From a virus, in IMG/VR virus record IMGVR_UViG_3300044797_000008, positions 1-27,659 of that record: a DNA stretch of 27,659 bases; one strand, given 5' to 3'. The translations under genes were made by a program, and so were the position numbers. A model generated the notes under the pieces. The model made no database searches and was not told the DNA's origin. It saw nothing but the letters and a program-made list of their open reading frames with translations. Shown in pieces: positions 13,514 through 20,626 of this stretch (positions are counted from its first letter, which is position 1; each line of letters begins with the position of its first letter).

Positions 13514-15289
13514 ATGCCTGCTGCTTATCACATACTTTTACGCCGTGGTCTATTCGCCAATCTCCCAGCCTCGGGAGAACTCGGTGAGCCGTTCTATTGC
13601 ACGGACACTGGGCAGTTGTTCATAGGTCAAGGCGCAAACGTGCCGTTAATTGATTTGTCGATGAGTGGACCCGAAGGACCGACAGGTGCAGCGGGAATTG
13701 CTGGCTCGACAGGGCCGAGCGGAGCCACGGGTCCAACAGGTTTCACAGGACCGACTGGTGCTCAAGGAATACAGGGAGCGACAGGTGCGACTGGACCGCA
13801 AGGAATACAAGGTACTACTGGTTTCACGGGACCGATAGGACTTCAGGGAAATACGGGTATGCAAGGGGCAACAGGATCGACTGGCTCAACTGGACCGATT
13901 GGTTTAACAGGGGCAACAGGATCGACAGGGCCGACGGGTCCTACAGGTCCGACAGGTGCGGCTGGCTCAAATGGAATAGCGGGTGCCACAGGTCCAACTG
14001 GCTCCACAGGACTAACGGGAGCAGTAGGAGCAACAGGGTCACAAGGTGCGACTGGAGCTACTGGCTATACAGGTGCCACAGGTCCAGGTGTCTGGAACAC
14101 TATCCAGAACGCCACTGGAAACCTGACTCTTGCCAACGCCGGATTCACGTCTACGTTCGACCAAACCACTACCGCAGCGTGGTTGTGGGCAAACACCACT
14201 GCCGCCACTATGGGTGTTGGTAATAATAGCCCCACTCATCAACTGTCTGGAACCTACTTTGGGGCGGCGGCGGGCTCATTAGCTGCCTCTGCGACTGACA
14301 CTTGGTCTATTCAGGGTGTGCTTGCTACCCCCGTGCAACTGAGCGGCAGCGCCGCCATCACCTTCATTTCTGAGACTGCTGGCAATGTCGTGACGCTCAC
14401 ATTGGTCGGCTCGACATTCGTTGCGGGAACTCTTCTGGAGATTTCAGGTATGCCTACCATAGGGGCTTGGCTCAATGGTTATGTCGTATCTCTGATCACA
14501 GGCACAGCCGTCACTTGCACATTCACTGATCCTACCGCACACGGAGTGCAATCAAGCACAGCGTTGACAGGAACACCTGTGCTCACTCAGGTCAGCAGCC
14601 TATCCACTCTTGCTTTCACACATAGTGGTTCAGGTGTGAATGCAAGCCTGTCCAATCCATCCGGCGGTCTGGTTCTTGGCACGCCAAGTTCTATTACAGG
14701 TGTGTTGCAGTTGTGCAGCAGCGCCAGCGTCAATCCCATAATAATCACTCCATCAGGGAACGTTCTGACTTTTCTCTCTGCCGGCGGGGCAGTCACTCTG
14801 ACTTGTGCCTCTGGTCTCAACCTTAGTGGTAGCACAGGCACTTTGGGTCTGAGCAGCACGCCGACGATACAGAGCTCAGGCACCAACGGGCTTCAACTAT
14901 TCATGGGTGCAAACACTGCTGGCATCATCGACCTTGGCACGAATGTGGCTGCGACTTCCAGCCTTAACCAAGGCGCTACTATTGCACTAAGGGCAAACAT
15001 CTGGAATGGTGCGAATGCGTTGGATCGCTGGACGATAGCCAACGTGGTCGGCACGGGAACCAACCCAACCAGCACATTGACCTTTGCCCATCCTACTGGA
15101 ACAACTGGCGTAACCGCCGTCAGTTTCACTGGAACCAGCATTCTGATACCAACAGCCAGCCCTACATCAGCAGCGTCGGCTGGCTCCACAGGTCAACTCT
15201 GCTATGACGGCACCAATCTATACATCTGTACCGCTGGTGGCATCGCTACTGCGGCTACCTGGAAGAAAGTGGCTCTCACAGCCGACTAA
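13514..15289 (+). CDS. Collagen-like fibre protein with Mtd-like N-terminus
   Basis: This 591-aa protein starts at ATG 13514 with AAGGGA upstream. Residues 1-50 ([33 protein letters not shown]) resemble the small N-terminal module of phage tropism and fibre proteins. Residues 52-189 are 46 uninterrupted Gly-X-Y triplets. By my count 29 have Thr at Y ([12 protein letters not shown] types), so the protein should form a trimeric collagen-type rod. The C-terminal 400 residues are Ser, Thr and Gly-rich beta repeats, ending with [18 protein letters not shown], a common phage fibre ending. Its place among neck genes, not with the tail fibres, suggests a neck, collar or head fibre for surface attachment. 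A nearby glycosyltransferase could decorate its threonines (inference). Confidence 0.85.
   Translation: MPAAYHILLRRGLFANLPASGELGEPFYCTDTGQLFIGQGANVPLIDLSMSGPEGPTGAAGIAGSTGPSGATGPTGFTGPTGAQGIQGATGATGPQGIQGTTGFTGPIGLQGNTGMQGATGSTGSTGPIGLTGATGSTGPTGPTGPTGAAGSNGIAGATGPTGSTGLTGAVGATGSQGATGATGYTGATGPGVWNTIQNATGNLTLANAGFTSTFDQTTTAAWLWANTTAATMGVGNNSPTHQLSGTYFGAAAGSLAASATDTWSIQGVLATPVQLSGSAAITFISETAGNVVTLTLVGSTFVAGTLLEISGMPTIGAWLNGYVVSLITGTAVTCTFTDPTAHGVQSSTALTGTPVLTQVSSLSTLAFTHSGSGVNASLSNPSGGLVLGTPSSITGVLQLCSSASVNPIIITPSGNVLTFLSAGGAVTLTCASGLNLSGSTGTLGLSSTPTIQSSGTNGLQLFMGANTAGIIDLGTNVAATSSLNQGATIALRANIWNGANALDRWTIANVVGTGTNPTSTLTFAHPTGTTGVTAVSFTGTSILIPTASPTSAASAGSTGQLCYDGTNLYICTAGGIATAATWKKVALTAD
13667..14080 (+). 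repeat. Collagen-coding Gly-X-Y tandem repeat
   Basis: This is a low-complexity coding stretch of 46 nine-base units, variations on GGA-CCG-ACA. Units are degenerate, so there is no perfect long repeat, but slippage or recombination could change the rod length. It is a coding repeat and not a CRISPR array: there are no conserved repeats with unique spacers. Confidence 0.85.
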
Positions 15290-15292
15290 GAA

Positions 15293-15322
15293 CGATAGAA
15301 AACGGCTCCAGCGATAAATAGT
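15293..15322 (+). promoter_or_regulatory. Candidate phage promoter B (CGATAGA-N17-AATAGT)
   Basis: CGATAGA (15293-15299), 17 nt, AATAGT (15317-15322), again within TAAATAGTGAGC as at 6048. It begins 3 nt after the collagen-like gene stop and lies in a 174-nt gap before the gp10-like gene (ATG 15464). It would drive 15464 onward, including the tail tube gene. Nothing else was recognised in the gap except a 27-codon ORF at 15414 without support. Confidence 0.6.
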
Positions 15323-15463
15323 GAGCAAGTGAATACGGGCAAGTGAACACAACGGCACTGCAAACTGCGGCGCTTAAAGACGAACACGAAACAAACCGCT
15401 TCATTTAGGCCGTATGCCTATCCCTCGTCTTGACCTTCCTTCCTGTATCGTCCCCAAAACATT

Positions 15464-15850
15464 ATGCCTATTCAAGTTGAAGGCGTTGCCGAACTGACTG
15501 CCGTGCTTCAGGACGAGTCCGTCCGAACTGCCAAGCGTTATCTGATGCGGGTGGCTCAACCTGCCGCCGATGTCGTAATCGAAGCCATGCAAGAGACGGC
15601 TCCTGAAATGACGACCGCTCTTGAGGCTGGCATCGGTTCCCAGAGCAAGTTCTCCGACACAGGCTTAACCGTTTTGATCGGTCCAGCGTGGGCAACATTC
15701 TGGGGAGCCTTTCAAGAGTTCGGTTCCGCTCACCTCCCAGCACTTCACTGGATGACCCGAGCGTGGGAGAGCAGTCAAGCCAAATGCCTCGATGTGTTTC
15801 AAACCGAAGCCGTTGGGCTCCTGATGGATCTTGAAAACAAAGGCAAGTAA
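15464..15850 (+). CDS. HK97 gp10-like head-tail/tail completion protein
   Basis: This 128-aa protein starts at ATG 15464. It fits the HK97-gp10_like family: a leading VEGVAELTAVLQDE segment, a helix (RTAKRYLMRVAQPAADVVIEAMQETAP), a strand pair (LTVLIGPAW), AFQEFGSAHLPALHWMTRAWESSQAKCLDVF and a C-terminal helix. The EFG-hydrophobic-proline pattern is the family hallmark. It takes part in joining the head and tail. No clear ribosome site precedes ATG 15464 (CCCCAAAACATT), which is unusual here. It should belong before the DUF3168-like gene but is displaced. The next gene follows without a gap. Confidence 0.85.
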   Translation: MPIQVEGVAELTAVLQDESVRTAKRYLMRVAQPAADVVIEAMQETAPEMTTALEAGIGSQSKFSDTGLTVLIGPAWATFWGAFQEFGSAHLPALHWMTRAWESSQAKCLDVFQTEAVGLLMDLENKGK

Positions 15851-16588
15851 ATGAGAGCACCCATTCTGCCATCGGTCAGCATAATCATGCCAGTGGGCTA
15901 CAGCGACAGATTCTTTCGTCTGGCTCTGCATTGTTTCTTGAACCAGACCTATCGAGGCCCGGTGGAAATAGTCGTCCTCGACAATAGCGACCAGTCGATT
16001 GAGCATCTGCTGCCAGACGATAAACGTATCAAGTACCACCTCTGCCAGAGAATGCCTGTAGGAGCATTGCGGAACCTCGGCACGACTCTTGCCACTGGTG
16101 ACATCTGCATTACGGGCGACGAGGACGACTGGAGTTCTCCCGACCGTGTGTCTGCCCAAGTCGCAAGACTTCAGGAGACGGGCAAAGCCGTCACTGGCTG
16201 GCACAACATCTTTTACCACGACGCCGAAACAGACGAGTGTCTAAAGTATCGCTTCGAGCGTGCGGGGATTCCACACATTCCCTATGCCTGCGGAACCTCT
16301 CAGGTGTATTTGAGAACGTGGTGGGAGAAACATCCTTTCCCATCCACGGGCGTCGAAGATTACGCCTTTCAGAAGGCGGCACAAGATGCCAAGCAACTCG
16401 ATAGCACCGATGCGGAAGGTCTGTGTGTGGCTCGTGCTCATCGTGATAGCAAGTGTCCCATCGGTCAGTATCGAGGTAGCAGACAATTCCAACTCGTCCC
16501 ACCCAGTTCTTTACCACCCAAGTTCTTCGCCGACTTAAAAGGCGAACAAGAAGGAGCAATAAATCTATGTCCAGCACACCAATTGTAG
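15851..16588 (+). CDS. Family 2-type glycosyltransferase
   Basis: This 245-aa protein starts at ATG 15851, directly after the gp10-like stop, with AAAGGC upstream. It is GT-A fold, GT2-like: VSIIMPVGYSDRFFRLALHCFLNQTY (9-34), VEIVVLDNSDQS (38-49) for nucleotide-sugar binding, PVGALRNLGTTLATGD, and the metal-binding TGDEDDWSSPDR (88-99, with D90-x-D92). Later come YACGTSQVYLRTWWEKHPFP and VEDYAFQKAA, the usual acceptor-side acidic ED. There is no membrane segment, so it is cytoplasmic. A sugar transferase among virion genes most likely modifies a virion protein. The Thr-rich collagen rod two genes upstream is an attractive substrate, and the tail tube another. The 3' end overlaps the tail tube gene by 22 nt. 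Confidence 0.85.
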   Translation: MRAPILPSVSIIMPVGYSDRFFRLALHCFLNQTYRGPVEIVVLDNSDQSIEHLLPDDKRIKYHLCQRMPVGALRNLGTTLATGDICITGDEDDWSSPDRVSAQVARLQETGKAVTGWHNIFYHDAETDECLKYRFERAGIPHIPYACGTSQVYLRTWWEKHPFPSTGVEDYAFQKAAQDAKQLDSTDAEGLCVARAHRDSKCPIGQYRGSRQFQLVPPSSLPPKFFADLKGEQEGAINLCPAHQL

Positions 16589-16989
16589 GTCTTGGAACCA
16601 CCGTCGAATTCTCCACCGTAGGCAGTCCAACAACCTACACCGTCCTAAACGGCGTTAATGACGTAAAGTTCAGCGGCGATAAAGTCACCACTGATAAGAC
16701 CACCAGTATGCTATCTCCCGGTGGTGTGGATACTCGTATCGCAGCCACGCAAGACCCAGGAACTTGTGACATCAAATGCTATTACCTTCCCGGCGACGAC
16801 ACACAGGTTGACCTCGAAGCCATTCGTGCCGCTGGTCAAGCAGTGAACTTTAAGGTTCTTTATCCAATGTCTCTGGGTAGCAAGTCGTTCTCAGGCATCG
16901 TGGAGACGGCAACCATTTCACTGCCGCTCGACAAGACTGCAACGATTGATTACAAGGTGCAACTGTCTGGCCCGTGGACAATCGTCTAA
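16567..16989 (+). CDS. Major tail tube protein
   Basis: This 140-aa protein starts at ATG 16567, with AAGGAG at 16551-16556. It lies inside the end of the glycosyltransferase gene. The sequence is nearly all beta-strand with a Gly and Thr-rich start (IVGLGTTVEFSTVGSPTTYT), then VNDVKFSGDKVTTDKTTS, PGTCDIKCYYLPGDDTQVDLEAI, and a final strand pair (DKTATIDYKVQLSG), as in lambda gpV-like and HK97 tail tube proteins. Its place right before the frameshifting chaperone pair and tape measure gene confirms the role: hexameric rings stacking into the tube. A hairpin begins at its stop codon. Confidence 0.85.
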   Translation: MSSTPIVGLGTTVEFSTVGSPTTYTVLNGVNDVKFSGDKVTTDKTTSMLSPGGVDTRIAATQDPGTCDIKCYYLPGDDTQVDLEAIRAAGQAVNFKVLYPMSLGSKSFSGIVETATISLPLDKTATIDYKVQLSGPWTIV

Positions 16990-17010
16990 TGTTTCACAGG
17001 TGTGAAACAT
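16989..17010 (+). terminator. Perfect hairpin after tail tube gene
   Basis: ATGTTTCAC (16989-16997), a 4-nt loop AGGT, then the exact complement GTGAAACAT (17002-17010). The stem starts at the last base of the tail tube stop. It is followed by TCTGAAAGG, the ribosome site of the chaperone gene. There is no T-tract. It probably limits or times read-through and translation of the chaperone relative to the tube, or protects the 3' end of tube mRNA. It could also be an operator. Confidence 0.55.
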
Positions 17011-17024
17011 TCTGAAAGGTAGTT

Positions 17025-17444
17025 ATGAGTAAACCCGTGACCGAGGTTCAATCGGCTGTGACACGAGAGTTTCACCTGAATGTCGAAACCGAAGATGCTG
17101 CTGGCAATCCCGTCACCAGAACATGGCGGCTGGTTCTCGACTATCGAGCCATTGCTATTGTCCAACGGGAAATCAACCGAGACTTAAAGAGAATGGACGG
17201 CTGGAAGGACTTGTCCAGTTCGGAAGTTCCCGTTATCGTCCACGCTTGTCTCCGCCGCTACCATCCAGAAGTGACGTTAGATGAAGTGCTGGACAATCTA
17301 AACACCGCTGCACAAATACCGCTGGAGAACGCCCTTTTTGAGTTGGCATTCCCAGGTGCTATGGAAGCGTGGGCTAAACAGAAAGCACAAGAGAAAAGCA
17401 CAGGTGCAACTGCCAGCCCAAACGCCGAGATGGCGACCGCTTAG
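17025..17444 (+). CDS. Tail assembly chaperone, short form (lambda gpG-like)
   Basis: This 139-aa protein starts at ATG 17025 after GAAAGG. It has the mixed alpha/beta N-terminus of tail chaperones (EFHLNVETEDAAGNPVTRTWRLVLDYRAIAIVQREIN), then a helical middle (SSEVPVIVHACLRRYHPEVTLDEVLDNLN) and a polar end (KAQEKSTGATASPNAEMA). Length and position between tail tube and tape measure match lambda gpG (140 aa). The protein coats the tape measure during tail assembly and is not in the virion. A CCCAAAC slip site near the 3' end yields a longer form. Confidence 0.82.
   Translation: MSKPVTEVQSAVTREFHLNVETEDAAGNPVTRTWRLVLDYRAIAIVQREINRDLKRMDGWKDLSSSEVPVIVHACLRRYHPEVTLDEVLDNLNTAAQIPLENALFELAFPGAMEAWAKQKAQEKSTGATASPNAEMATA
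17417..17423 (+). other. Programmed -1 ribosomal frameshift site CCCAAAC
   Basis: In the zero frame it reads C CCA AAC, a classic X-XXY-YYZ heptamer: both tRNAs can re-pair after a one-base backward slip. It lies 7 codons before the TAG (17442-17444) of the short chaperone. The -1 frame is open from here (CGC at 17423) to 17866. This is the lambda G/GT arrangement. The join of 17025..17423 and 17423..17866 gives a 280-aa product, very close to lambda gpGT (279 aa). Confidence 0.8.
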
Positions 17445-17866
17445 AAGAACCGCCCCAGAATTGGCTCGACTTGTGGAGCATCGCCAGATTTGACCTCGGT
17501 CTGAGGTGGAAAGAGTTTGAAGAACTCACTCCTGAAATGTTCACGGCATTATGTAAGCGCCGTAACATCCGCTTCAAATACGAACGGTATGCCAACGCCC
17601 TCACCGCTTCGGCTGTCTACAACTGCAACCGAGCAAGTGCCGACGCCCCAATTCTCACCGCCTTCGACTTCGTAAAAGAAGATAACCCCGAGCGGGAACA
17701 CACGGAAGAAATAAAGCGGCTTATCAAGCAGGTGGTTGTCTTTATGCCGCCCTCTACAACCAGAGAGAAGTTTCTGGAAGTGAAAGACCGCACAATCGCA
17801 AGCCTCACGGCACAAGGCAGAGCAGATGCAGCAGAACTCTGGCACGAGTGCTGGCCAACTCTGTAA
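17423..17866 (+). CDS. Frameshift extension of tail chaperone (gpGT-like T domain)
   Basis: This is the -1 frame continuation of the chaperone gene, 147 codons plus stop. After the slip it reads RRDGDRLEEPPQNWLDLWSIARFDLGLRWKEFEELTPEMFTALCKRRN, the typical T-domain opening found in lambda- and HK97-type phages, then helices through ASLTAQGRADAAELWHECW. A TTG at 17471 could start independent translation but has no ribosome site, so production by frameshift is more likely. The T domain links the chaperone-coated tape measure to tail tube subunits. It ends 8 nt before the tape measure ATG. Confidence 0.8.
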   Translation, partial: RRDGDRLEEPPQNWLDLWSIARFDLGLRWKEFEELTPEMFTALCKRRNIRFKYERYANALTASAVYNCNRASADAPILTAFDFVKEDNPEREHTEEIKRLIKQVVVFMPPSTTREKFLEVKDRTIASLTAQGRADAAELWHECWPTL

Positions 17867-17874
17867 AGGACATT

Positions 17875-19962
17875 ATGGGAACGGTAATCGGAACGCTGAC
17901 GGTCAACCTCGAAGCCAACACCGCCACATTTAGCGGTGACTTGGGGAAAGCCTCGGGTGACCTGAAGGTATTTGCAGATGACGCTGGTGCGGCTGGCACT
18001 AAGGTCGATTACAGCATGATGGAAGCCCGACACGGCGTAATGATGTTGGGCGAAGAACTCGGCATCCATCTCCCTCGTGGCGTTACGACCTTCATTGCCA
18101 GCCTTGGTCCTGTCGGTGCTGCAATGGAAATGGCATTCCCTTTCCTCGCCATTATTCTCGGTGCCACAATTCTTATCGAGCATTTCACCAAACTGCATGA
18201 TGCTGCCTTGAAAGCAGCTGAAGCAGGCACGCACGCATTCGAGGAAGTTGGTCAGTCTCTCGAAGATGCCACAGCCAAGAGCCGTGAACTCAAGATAAAG
18301 ATTGCCGAGTTAACAGGCAGTTCTGTTACCGCCTTGGAAACCAAGTTGCACTCCGTTAGAGATTTATTGGCAAGCATGAAGTTGGCTCCTGGCTTGAAAG
18401 CCGAGTTTGCAGACTTCGCAAAGAGTATTGAAATGCCAACGAACTGGAACCCACTCAACTGGTTCGGTTTCAGTGTCGCTGCCAGCAAGGAAGTAAAAGC
18501 GGAGACACAGAGTGCCGCTCTCGCTATTGCCAACGCCACCACTCTTGAGGAGAAGCAAGCGAACGCCGCCCGAGAACTCAGCAAGGCTCACCTGGAGTTG
18601 GCAGACATTCAGAAGATGGGAAACGAAAAAGCGATTGAGGAACAACTTCGCCTTATCGAATTACTGGACGACACCAACAAGCAACTACTCCTCGAAGTGT
18701 CCAATAAGAATGATAGCAACAAAGTCGATGCCATCGTAAAAGAGCAAGCGGCAGTCCTTCATCTTGCCAGAGACCACGGCGAGTTGGCTGCGGCTCGCAA
18801 GAAGGCAGCAGAAGAAGCCACACGTCAGGATGAAATCATTGCCAGAAGTCAGGAAGAAATCACTCGCACGCTGGAAGATTTAGTAGCAAAGCAACTGGAA
18901 CTAAACGCCAAGGTCGTCGCTTCTTACGAAAGAGTTAAGGAAGCAAGCCTCAAGGCAAACTCCGCTGGTGATAAATCCGCAATAGAAGCACAAGCAGAAG
19001 CGGGCATTATTTCCCGTCAGTCTGCGGCGAATGCGATGCACGCTATCGACCAGCAAGAACTGACTTCGTACACTCAACATCTTGCCAGTGAACTTGCCGC
19101 TTTACAGGCTCATCTTCAAAAGACACAAGCAGCAGCCAAGGCAGCACAAGGCGGCAGCCAGTCGGATGAAATGACCAAGCAGGCTGGTCTGGCACAGATC
19201 GCCTACAACGACGCCGTAGCCAAGGGCGTAATCGAGCAGCAGAAGTTGGCGAACGCCGTCAATCAAAGCCAAGCAGCCGCTCAGAAACTCCAAGCCAACT
19301 GGTCAACGTATTTTACCCAGATGAAAACGGAGACCGGTGAACTCTCGGTCACCATCAACACCACTCTTCAGAGCAGCATGACCAAGTTTACTGACGGCTT
19401 CGCCAGTGCCATCTCCAAGAGCATTGTCGAAGGCAAGTCTCTTGGTGCGGCGATGAAAGATGTAGGCAAGCAAATCTTAGAGGGAATGATTAGCACCCTG
19501 GTCAAGTGGGTAGAGCAGTGGATTATTTCTCACACGATCATGGCAGCTGTCAGTTCGACCACAGGAGCCACAACTGTGGCGACAGGAAAGTTATTGGCCG
19601 CTCAACTGGCTGGCGCTAATGCCGTGGCATCGTTCTCTCTTGCTCCGTGGCCTGTTGACATGGGCGCCCCTGCATTCGGCGCAAGCATGATGGCTGCGGC
19701 CGCATCATTCGAGGGCGGTGGAGAAATCGGTGGCTCTGGTGCCGTTCCGATCATGGCGCACGCTGGCGAAACGGTTGTGACGAAGGCACTCACCGACCAA
19801 GTAAAAGCAGCAGAGAGCGGCGCTGGAAGTGGTGATACTCACTTTCATTATGCGCCCCAGGTTCATGCCATAGACGGCGACGGCGTAGAGAAGATGCTAA
19901 ATCAGCACGCTGGAAAGTTTGCCAAGGCAATGTCGTCTCACCTCAGAAGGATGAACCACTAA
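17875..19962 (+). CDS. Tail tape measure protein
   Basis: I chose ATG 17875 (MGTVIGTLTVNLEANTATF), with AAAGGA 6 nt upstream. The in-frame GTG at 17848 lies inside the chaperone end. The 695-aa product begins with the repeated-strand pattern of tape measures (LTVNLEANTATFSGDLGKASGDLKVFADD), has a hydrophobic segment (GAAMEMAFPFLAIILGATILI), long coiled-coil and Ala/Gln/Lys-rich helices (about 150-500), a second hydrophobic region (WVEQWIISHTIMAAVSS), and the typical C-terminal GGGEIGGSGAVPIMAHAGETVV. By the lambda scale (about 0.15 nm per residue) it predicts a tail near 100 nm. It overlaps the next start by one base. Confidence 0.92.
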   Translation: MGTVIGTLTVNLEANTATFSGDLGKASGDLKVFADDAGAAGTKVDYSMMEARHGVMMLGEELGIHLPRGVTTFIASLGPVGAAMEMAFPFLAIILGATILIEHFTKLHDAALKAAEAGTHAFEEVGQSLEDATAKSRELKIKIAELTGSSVTALETKLHSVRDLLASMKLAPGLKAEFADFAKSIEMPTNWNPLNWFGFSVAASKEVKAETQSAALAIANATTLEEKQANAARELSKAHLELADIQKMGNEKAIEEQLRLIELLDDTNKQLLLEVSNKNDSNKVDAIVKEQAAVLHLARDHGELAAARKKAAEEATRQDEIIARSQEEITRTLEDLVAKQLELNAKVVASYERVKEASLKANSAGDKSAIEAQAEAGIISRQSAANAMHAIDQQELTSYTQHLASELAALQAHLQKTQAAAKAAQGGSQSDEMTKQAGLAQIAYNDAVAKGVIEQQKLANAVNQSQAAAQKLQANWSTYFTQMKTETGELSVTINTTLQSSMTKFTDGFASAISKSIVEGKSLGAAMKDVGKQILEGMISTLVKWVEQWIISHTIMAAVSSTTGATTVATGKLLAAQLAGANAVASFSLAPWPVDMGAPAFGASMMAAAASFEGGGEIGGSGAVPIMAHAGETVVTKALTDQVKAAESGAGSGDTHFHYAPQVHAIDGDGVEKMLNQHAGKFAKAMSSHLRRMNH

Positions 19963-20624
19963 TGTCATACCCAATCATGGCAGTAATGCCGATGTCGATG
20001 GCGAAGGGCTTGAAGAAGTCGCCGCAATACAACACCGTGGTTCAACGCCCAGCGGCGGGCAGAGGCGTTAGTTCCACCAGTCTCATGCCCTACCCGTGCT
20101 GGACATTCGAGTGGAGCCTGGACAGCATTCAAGGAAACGAAGCGCTGGCGTCCTCCGTTCTGACTTCGTTTCTCGGAACATTCATGGTCTGCAATGGGCA
20201 GGGCGGTTTCTTTCTGTTCACAGACCCGCAGGACAATACCGTCTCACTCGCCAATAGCGCCATGTTGAATGTGACGGCGAATGCCGCCAGTCCGATGGGG
20301 CTCAAAGGCGACGGCGTTAGCACCCAGTTTCAACTGGCTCGCACCATCGGCGGTATCGGATACGACATCATCCAGAACGTAAACGGTATTCCAAACATTC
20401 ACATAAACGGAACGCCGACAGCGGCCTACACGATGTCCATTACGGGCGTGGTCACCTTCACGTCTGCCCCTGCTAATAATGCCGTTCTCACTTGGCAAGG
20501 ATCTTTCTATTTTCTCTGCCGCTTTATCGAGGACAGCGTAAACGCCAGCCGAACATTCACCACCAGCAGCGGCACCGATACCTGGGATGTCAACGGCGTT
20601 CGCTTTGCCTCGGAATTAGTTTAA
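19962..20624 (+). CDS. Distal tail / minor tail protein (DUF2460-like)
   Basis: This 220-aa protein starts at ATG 19962 (TAATG overlap with the tape measure gene). It matches the DUF2460 family: an N-terminal beta domain with WTFEWSLDSI and LTSFLGTFMVCNGQGGFFLFTDPQDN, a middle with GLKGDGVSTQFQLARTIGG and VNGIPNIHINGTPTAAYTMSITGVVTFTSAP, and a C-terminal FLCRFIEDSVNASRTF. The same gene is part of the gene transfer agent tail tip of alphaproteobacteria, where it is the distal tail ring at the bottom of the tube. It is followed by the DUF2163-like and NlpC/P60 genes in the same order as there. Confidence 0.82.
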   Translation: MSYPIMAVMPMSMAKGLKKSPQYNTVVQRPAAGRGVSSTSLMPYPCWTFEWSLDSIQGNEALASSVLTSFLGTFMVCNGQGGFFLFTDPQDNTVSLANSAMLNVTANAASPMGLKGDGVSTQFQLARTIGGIGYDIIQNVNGIPNIHINGTPTAAYTMSITGVVTFTSAPANNAVLTWQGSFYFLCRFIEDSVNASRTFTTSSGTDTWDVNGVRFASELV

Positions 20625-20626
20625 CG

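Noticed and set aside
13667-14080. CRISPR-like or tandem-repeat array
   Set aside because: The repeat is a 9-base coding period giving Gly-X-Y triplets. There are no conserved repeats with unique spacers.
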